Shown: positions 13,964 to 18,271 of the stretch, in pieces | Layout of the letters: each line of letters opens with the position of its first letter | Position numbering within the stretch: the first letter of the stretch is position 1 | Origin: JBMYQA01 sp049600855 | GTDB taxonomy: Bacteria; Bacteroidota; Bacteroidia; Cytophagales; Flammeovirgaceae | NCBI GenBank assembly: GCA_049600855.1 | Contig: JBMYQA010000106.1 | Span: 1 to 18,271 of the forward strand | Direction of reading: 5' to 3' | Length of the DNA stretch: 18,271 nt | Translations under genes and position numbers: made by a program | The notes under the pieces: generated by a model | Told to the model about the DNA's origin: nothing | The model's input: the letters and a program-made list of their open reading frames with translations, nothing else | Databases searched by the model: none

Positions 13964-14503
13964 TTAAGACTGTAACATTCTTGCTGTTTTTAGCAAAGCC
14001 GCCATGCTAATCGCATCTGTAATTTCTCCACTCATGACCATTTGCACTGCATCTTCCAGCCGCAGCTTTTTTACTTGGATATCTTCTGTATCTTCAAAAT
14101 CAGTAGGGCCTTCGGTGAGTCCTTTTGCCAAAAACACGATGCCAAACTCATCGGTTACACTGTTGGAGGTATGAATCTGCAATAGCTCAGACCATTGATT
14201 GGCGGTTAGCCCCGTTTCTTCCTGTAATTCCCTTTTAGCAGACTCTACGGGTGGAATATCAATTGGTCCGCCACCCATCGGAATTTCCCACGAATAAAGG
14301 TCTAAAGAATAGCGGTATTGCCCTACTAACCACGTATAGCCTTCTTCATCAAGGGGTACAATCCCAATAGCTAAGTTTTTAAAGCTCACCACACCATAAA
14401 TCCCTGGATTTCCATTAGGATTGGTGACTTGATCTTCGCGTACTGAAATCCAAGCATTGGTATAAACTTCTTTACTACTGAGGGTTTTCCAAGGGTTTTT
14501 CAT
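13964..14503 (-). CDS. Nudix hydrolase (ADP-sugar pyrophosphatase-like)
   Basis: A 179-aa cytoplasmic Nudix protein beginning MKNPWKTLSSKEVYTN, which is the usual start for this ADP-ribose/ADP-sugar pyrophosphatase-like group. The Nudix box spans about 77-99: G-G-G-P-I-D-I, seven residues, then R-E-L-Q-E-E-T-G-L, with the catalytic R-E-x2-x-E-E cluster intact. The first Glu of the canonical G-x5-E-x7-R-E is replaced by Ile here. The preceding W-E-I-P-M is typical of the family. An upstream in-frame ATG at 14551 gives a 195-aa version whose extra residues (LLHFVHLQTNRSF) look non-native, so 14503 is chosen. It probably hydrolyses a nucleoside diphosphate linked to a sugar or other group; the exact substrate is not predictable. 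Confidence 0.82.
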   Translation of the reverse strand: MKNPWKTLSSKEVYTNAWISVREDQVTNPNGNPGIYGVVSFKNLAIGIVPLDEEGYTWLVGQYRYSLDLYSWEIPMGGGPIDIPPVESAKRELQEETGLTANQWSELLQIHTSNSVTDEFGIVFLAKGLTEGPTDFEDTEDIQVKKLRLEDAVQMVMSGEITDAISMAALLKTARMLQS

Positions 14504-14564
14504 AAATTGGAATGATCTGTTTGTTTGTAAATGAACGAAATGCAGGAGCAAGTTACTAGATTTT

Positions 14565-14591
14565 AAACTAAAAATGCTAGGTTTTTAGTTT
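14565..14591. terminator. AT-rich perfect inverted repeat, likely terminator or operator
   Basis: AAACTAAAAA (14565-14574) and TTTTTAGTTT (14582-14591) form a perfect 10-bp stem around the 7-nt loop TGCTAGG. It lies between the SDR stop and the Nudix start, so on the minus strand it could end SDR transcripts. The stem has only one GC pair per arm and no separate U-run, so an operator for the Nudix gene is an alternative. Confidence 0.4.
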
Positions 14592-14640
14592 GTCAACAGC
14601 CTTGCTACTTCATTTCAAAACGACAATTTTTATCGGTACT

Positions 14641-15345
14641 TTACCAATCAATAATTGTTCGATCTCTTAAAAACTTTCCATGAGGAATGGCCTCTGCTGC
14701 TGCGGTAGCCAACCATACAGCTGTATCAGCGCCTTGGGCGATACTGCGAGGAGCGCCTTTGCCGCCCATCTCAGTCTTCACCCAACCTGGGCACATCGCA
14801 TTGACTTTAATCGAACTGTTTTGTAGTTCGCCAGCAAGTATTGCGGTTAATGCATTGAGTGAGGTTTTGGAAATCCGATAGCCAGGATGACCAGCTCCCA
14901 TATCGTTTAACGCACCTAATCCACTCGATATGTTAATGATTCGCCCCGATAGGCTTTGGTGTAGTAAAGGGGTAAATGCCTGAATCATGTGTAACACACC
15001 ATAAAAGTTAATTTCCATCGTTTGACGAATTACGTCTATATCTGCATCTACGATGGATTGGATTTTATCAATCATAATCCCTGCGTTATTGACTAACACA
15101 TCAAGTCTACCAAAATGCGTTTCTACATAGTTTGCAAGGGTAGTAACCGTTTCTTGTTGGCCAACATCTAAAGGATGGAAACTGACAGATAAGTTTTCAC
15201 TTTGAAGTGTTTTTGCGGCTGCAAGGCCTTGTTCGTGATTTCGTGCTGTTAATAAAACGTGCATGCCGCTTTTTCCAAGCGCGCTACATATCTCAAATCC
15301 AATTCCACGATTGGACCCAGTGACAATTGCTACTTTTTTATCCAT
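14641..15345 (-). CDS. Short-chain dehydrogenase/reductase, carbonyl-reductase-like
   Basis: A 234-aa classical SDR with a Rossmann fold. The cofactor motif T-G-x3-G-x-G is TGSNRGIG (9-16); A34-R35 after the second strand favours NADP(H). D60 ends the D-V segment, N-N-A-G is at 87-90, N113 is the structural Asn, the catalytic Ser is S140 or S141, and Y156-x3-K160 completes the triad. PGW at 186-188 is typical. Sequence style resembles carbonyl-reductase-like SDRs that reduce ketones or aldehydes or work in reverse. It follows the MbnH-like gene after 88 nt and precedes the Nudix gene; a functional link to either is not evident. A weak TAACTTGC motif upstream could be its own promoter. Substrate unknown. 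Confidence 0.85.
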   Translation of the reverse strand: MDKKVAIVTGSNRGIGFEICSALGKSGMHVLLTARNHEQGLAAAKTLQSENLSVSFHPLDVGQQETVTTLANYVETHFGRLDVLVNNAGIMIDKIQSIVDADIDVIRQTMEINFYGVLHMIQAFTPLLHQSLSGRIINISSGLGALNDMGAGHPGYRISKTSLNALTAILAGELQNSSIKVNAMCPGWVKTEMGGKGAPRSIAQGADTAVWLATAAAEAIPHGKFLRDRTIIDW

Positions 15346-15433
15346 GTGACTTTGTGCTTAACGTGAAGTGCGCAAGTTAGAAAAAACTGCTTGCTTGCCC
15401 AATCATCCGTTTGTGAAGGCGATAGCGGAATAA

Positions 15434-16492
15434 TTAGAACTCAGAAAATTTGGGATCACTTAAAAACTCTTGATCAGTGAGGGTATGTAAAAAGCTAATG
15501 ATTTTTCCTTGTTCATCTGTGGTCAGGGGAATCCCTCGCTCCGTATCAGAAATTTTAAAAATGGGGTCTAACGTAGCATTATCTTGTACATTACTGGTGT
15601 AATGCTCAAGTACTTCTTCGAGTGTCCAAAATCGCCCATCGTGCATGTAAGGTTGGGTCACCGCAATATTGCGAAGGCTGGGAACCTTAAATTTATAACG
15701 GTCATCCTCATTTAACGTAATGAGCTCTCTTCCTGTATCGTTAAGAAAGAAAATAGGAAGTCCATTATTGCGAAAGGATTGATCGGAAAACAAAAAGCCT
15801 CCATGACAAGGCGTACACTTTTGTTCTACCAGTTGCATGCCTGCTTGTTCTTCTGGACTGAGTACTTCTTCGCCTAACAGATAACGATCATATTTAGAGT
15901 TTGCGGAAACCATAGTGACCATGAATTGCGAAAGTGCTTGAAGAAATCGGGTACTGGTAATTTCCTCATCGCCAAAAGCTGCTTCAAAAAGTGGTGGGTA
16001 CTCGGCATCATTGCGAATCTTGTTCAACACATTGGCTGGATCTTCGTCCATTTCCACAGGGTTTTTGATGGGAACCAACGGCAGTAAATCCAAATCGTGT
16101 ACGCCACCATCCCAAAAAAGACTGGTGCTCCATGCTAAGTTTTGGATCGGAGGGGCATTGCGCGTGCCTAATAAATCGTCTACGCCATGACTTAAATCAT
16201 GATCTTTGTGGGCAAAGGCAGCGGCTTGAATGTGGCAACTCCCACAAGAAATGGAGCCATCTCGTGATAATTGTCCATCATAAAACAGCTTTTTACCCAA
16301 TAGAAAACCATCTGTAGTAACAGGATTAGTTTCTAAGTGGTAAAGGGGATCGGGAAAATGGCTAGGTTGTTCAAACGCTACAAAAAACGGCGCAGGCGCT
16401 TCATCATCAGAACATGCCCAAAAAAAAAATGGGGCGAGTACGAGTATACTCGCCATGATAAGCATTGATATTTTTTTTCGAATGAATGTCAT
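15434..16492 (-). CDS. Diheme cytochrome c peroxidase family, MbnH/MauG-like lipoprotein
   Basis: A 352-aa secreted diheme protein of the bacterial cytochrome c peroxidase/MauG superfamily. Haem attachment motifs are C83-G-S-C-H87 and C226-T-P-C-H230. Family landmarks include G-K-K-L-F-Y-D near 66-72, L-F-W-D-G-G (125-130) and Y-M-H-D-G-R-F (282-288). The N-terminus has a hydrophobic signal ending F-F-F-W-A-C and continuing S-D-D-E, so Cys27 is probably lipidated. The gene directly follows an MbnP-like gene by 33 nt. In methanotrophs MbnH oxidises a Trp of MbnP to kynurenine to form a copper site, and this adjacency supports an MbnH-like role over a classical peroxidase. A plain H2O2-reducing peroxidase remains possible. 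Confidence 0.87.
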   Translation of the reverse strand: MTFIRKKISMLIMASILVLAPFFFWACSDDEAPAPFFVAFEQPSHFPDPLYHLETNPVTTDGFLLGKKLFYDGQLSRDGSISCGSCHIQAAAFAHKDHDLSHGVDDLLGTRNAPPIQNLAWSTSLFWDGGVHDLDLLPLVPIKNPVEMDEDPANVLNKIRNDAEYPPLFEAAFGDEEITSTRFLQALSQFMVTMVSANSKYDRYLLGEEVLSPEEQAGMQLVEQKCTPCHGGFLFSDQSFRNNGLPIFFLNDTGRELITLNEDDRYKFKVPSLRNIAVTQPYMHDGRFWTLEEVLEHYTSNVQDNATLDPIFKISDTERGIPLTTDEQGKIISFLHTLTDQEFLSDPKFSEF

Positions 16493-16525
16493 TGTTATAC
16501 CGTGGCTTTTCAGAATTACTTCGAC

Positions 16526-17311
16526 TTAGTAATTATGTAAATGGTCAAAAACAAACATGTTTTTATAGTTGTCAGCTATTTCCGTTGACTTCTCACTAAG
16601 CATTACATTAGGGTGTTCGGCGATACTTAAATTTGTTGTACCATCAAAAAACTTCGAAAGGTCAGCAGCAATAATTAATCGAGGTATTTTTTCTTCGGTA
16701 ACAATCGCTTTCGTGTTGTCAAAGTTTACTTCTGTTGTTCGAATGTTGTTCACCGTTTCACTATCGTAACCACCAAAACCACCAATGTGGTAGCGGAAGT
16801 TGCGTTCTCCAGAACCAGATACTGGTGCTGCTGAAGAAGTTCCCTCTAGTTTCATGAAAATATAACCTGAATTCCATACCCAATACATGTCAGAGTTTTC
16901 TACCACATCTAACACTCCTTGGCGTTCTTCTACATTCGCCATACTTCTTTCCCGATCTACTCCGATGGTAAATCGCAAGGCCGTATAATTGCCAACGGGT
17001 ATGTTTTTGATGCTAAAATCAGATGTCGATAAATCATTATCTCGGATGAGGAAATAGCTATCTTCTTGCGGAATGGTATATACTGAGCCATCGTCTTTTA
17101 CCAATTCAAAGTTACTCACGTAATAACTCAACGTAGATACAACGAATTCTTCTCCTAGTGAGTTTGCATATTGAGCAACATCAGTAGCTAATGGAAGAGA
17201 CCTGAATTTGTTTCGAAATACAAATTCCATTTCTCCAGTTTGAACCGCATCATCCTCACAACTGAACAGGGTTGTGGCTAAGATTAGAAGAATAAAGAAT
17301 GTCTTTTGCAT
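16526..17311 (-). CDS. MbnP-like envelope lipoprotein (partner of the diheme enzyme)
   Basis: A 261-aa lipoprotein. The signal peptide ends L-F-S-C18 and is followed by E-D-D. The mature chain is beta-rich and carries features I associate with the MbnP family: the start Y-V-S-N-F-E-L (64-70), N-I-P-V-G-x-Y (103-109), F-x-I-G-V-D, the paired tryptophans M-Y-W144-V-W146-N-S-G-Y-I-F-M-K-L-E-G, H175 in F-R-Y-H-I-G-G, and a C-terminal H257-x-H259. In the characterised pair, MbnP binds copper through a kynurenine made from Trp by MbnH; W144 or W146 is the candidate here (inference). It is first of a two-gene unit with the diheme gene, with a good TAnnTTTG promoter about 120 nt upstream. No methanobactin precursor or biosynthetic gene lies in the window. 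Confidence 0.8.
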   Translation of the reverse strand: MQKTFFILLILATTLFSCEDDAVQTGEMEFVFRNKFRSLPLATDVAQYANSLGEEFVVSTLSYYVSNFELVKDDGSVYTIPQEDSYFLIRDNDLSTSDFSIKNIPVGNYTALRFTIGVDRERSMANVEERQGVLDVVENSDMYWVWNSGYIFMKLEGTSSAAPVSGSGERNFRYHIGGFGGYDSETVNNIRTTEVNFDNTKAIVTEEKIPRLIIAADLSKFFDGTTNLSIAEHPNVMLSEKSTEIADNYKNMFVFDHLHNY

Positions 17312-17434
17312 AGTATGTGGATCAGAAACTCAATTTTACAATTGGATTGGTAAAGACTTTATTTACATAAATAGATTTTCCCATGCTAAAGTTCAAAATA
17401 ATCTTAAATTACCTTGAAAGGAAAAACTCATTAA

Positions 17435-17464
17435 CAAAGATAATACTTTCTTATTAATGACAAT
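17435..17464 (-). promoter_or_regulatory. Candidate Bacteroidota promoter for the MbnP-MbnH unit
   Basis: On the minus strand ATTG (17464-17461), an 18-nt spacer and TATCTTTG (17442-17435) give a full TAnnTTTG match with an acceptable -33 element. Transcription would start near 17428, leaving a ~117-nt AT-rich leader before ATG 17311. An imperfect dyad TTGAC-N6-GTCAA (17469-17484) sits just upstream of the -33 element and could bind a regulator. Confidence 0.5.
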
Positions 17465-17532
17465 TAATTTGACGGAAATGTCAATAAAGTTTAACTAAAA
17501 ATAGGAGTTTCTTAAGCGCATTCCAGAGTGAT

Positions 17533-18271
17533 TTAGGCTCTAAATCGCTTTTTTTTTATCGCTTCTATATGATCTTCTTCTTCCTGAGTCTGATCTACTC
17601 TATTATTTTGAGCCAGATTAGGCAGCTCTATCTTGATTTTAGTCCCTACTTTTTCGCTGCTTTCTAACTGAATAACCCCATTTAATTTTTGGATCGCTTG
17701 CTGTACAATATAAAGCCCCAAACCCGAACCATTAGAAAGTTCACTGGCGCGATAGAACATGTTAAACACCTTGTCCAAGCATTCATAAGCGATTCCAATG
17801 CCATTGTCATCAAACATGAGACGGCAAGTATCGGGTTCTATTTTTACATAGATGTAAAGAAATGGCATTTCTGTACTAGGATTGAGGTACTCAAATGCAT
17901 TACTCAACAAGTTTCTAATGATAATTTTTAACCGAGTCAGGTCATTAGCAAATGCATATTGATCGCCTTCAATATTTACATTAACCATGAGTTGGTAATA
18001 ATTGGGATGTCCCTCAAACTCCGCCAAACAATCGTCAATTACCTCATCAAAACGGATAAGCTCATGCTGACTTTGGCCTCTGCTTGCTTTGGAGAAGTTC
18101 AACATGGAGTTTAGAAAGGTATCTAATTTGTGTACCTGATCTTCCAACATGTTGATGTATTCGGAATCCTGCGAAGGTGTTTTTTCGATGCGAATTAAAT
18201 TGATGAGTCCCATCAAGGAAGAAAGAGGAGAACGCATATCGTGCGATACCCGATAAACAAATTGATCTAAT
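17533..18271 (-). CDS. Sensor histidine kinase, C-terminal part (truncated by window edge)
   Basis: The frame runs through the right edge; the first Met inside the window (18237) is internal. Codons before it read L-D-Q-F-V-Y-R-V-S-H-D-M-R-S-P-L, the classic HisKA H-box, with the phospho-accepting His encoded at 18241-18243. Numbering from that Met, the N-box is I-I-R-N-L-L-S-N-A (106-114), the G1 box D-D-N-G-I-G-I (143-149), and the G2 box G-S-G-L-G-L-Y-I-V (170-178). The HATPase domain is complete and is followed by a short charged tail (T-Q-E-E-E-D then K-K-K-R). The sensor region lies outside the window. H-box and catalytic motifs are intact, so it is probably active. No response regulator is adjacent on the downstream side; the next gene is the MbnP-like lipoprotein 221 nt away with its own promoter. 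The signal and target are unknown. Confidence 0.88.
   Translation of the reverse strand, partial: LDQFVYRVSHDMRSPLSSLMGLINLIRIEKTPSQDSEYINMLEDQVHKLDTFLNSMLNFSKASRGQSQHELIRFDEVIDDCLAEFEGHPNYYQLMVNVNIEGDQYAFANDLTRLKIIIRNLLSNAFEYLNPSTEMPFLYIYVKIEPDTCRLMFDDNGIGIAYECLDKVFNMFYRASELSNGSGLGLYIVQQAIQKLNGVIQLESSEKVGTKIKIELPNLAQNNRVDQTQEEEDHIEAIKKKRFRA

Noticed and set aside
14504..14551. Upstream ATG for the Nudix protein
   Set aside because: The added residues do not resemble the family N-terminus, and the start at M-K-N-P-W fits family length.
15369..15415. T-run after GCAAGCAAGC downstream of the diheme gene as a terminator
   Set aside because: The GC-rich part is a direct, not inverted, repeat, so no stem forms ahead of the T-run.

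Overview
The window looks like a piece of a Bacteroidota chromosome. Evidence: AT-leaning DNA, several candidate promoters of the TAnnTTTG type used by this phylum, lipoproteins whose mature N-termini start C-S-D-D or C-E-D-D, and a gene set common there (UMF1-type MFS, MbnP/MbnH-like pair, linoleoyl-CoA-type desaturase). A genus cannot be assigned from sequence reading alone. Almost everything is coded on the minus strand; only the serine hydrolase near the left end is on the plus strand.

Layout. (1) 1-221: three imperfect ~38-nt repeats separated by two 33-nt unique segments, most simply the end of a CRISPR array that continues off the left edge; no cas gene is in the window. (2) 222-568: non-coding, with a hairpin, a palindrome and promoter-like motifs. 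(3) 569-1738: a secreted, beta-lactamase-fold serine hydrolase lipoprotein, convergent with the next operon. (4) 12345 down to 1747: a minus-strand run of seven genes. The last six (P450, aminotransferase-condensation fusion, GNAT, haem-oxygenase-like diiron enzyme, fatty acid desaturase, sulfotransferase) overlap or nearly touch and form a clear operon. The first, a 1010-aa kinase / M23 / phospholyase-type aminotransferase fusion, lies 39 nt upstream and may be part of it. (5) 12481-14503: an MFS transporter and a Nudix hydrolase, each apparently with its own promoter. (6) 14641-17311: an SDR reductase, then a diheme MbnH/MauG-like peroxidase and its MbnP-like partner lipoprotein. (7) 17533 to the right edge: a histidine kinase cut by the window just upstream of its H-box.

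The most interesting region is the six-to-seven-gene operon. It has the composition of a small biosynthetic cluster for a modified fatty-acyl or amino-lipid product: a desaturase, a fatty-acid-hydroxylase-like P450, a thioester-type class III aminotransferase fused to a condensation-fold acyltransferase, a GNAT, an HDO-type oxidase and a sulfotransferase. It contains no adenylation domain, ketosynthase or carrier protein, and the condensation domain has lost the HHxxxDG histidines. Such a locus would probably be missed or mislabelled by standard cluster finders. The product (for example a sulfated, unsaturated or hydroxylated beta-amino lipid) is an inference only.

The second notable region is the MbnP/MbnH-like pair without any methanobactin gene nearby. 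By analogy with known pairs, the diheme enzyme would oxidise a tryptophan of the partner lipoprotein to make a copper-binding site at the cell envelope.
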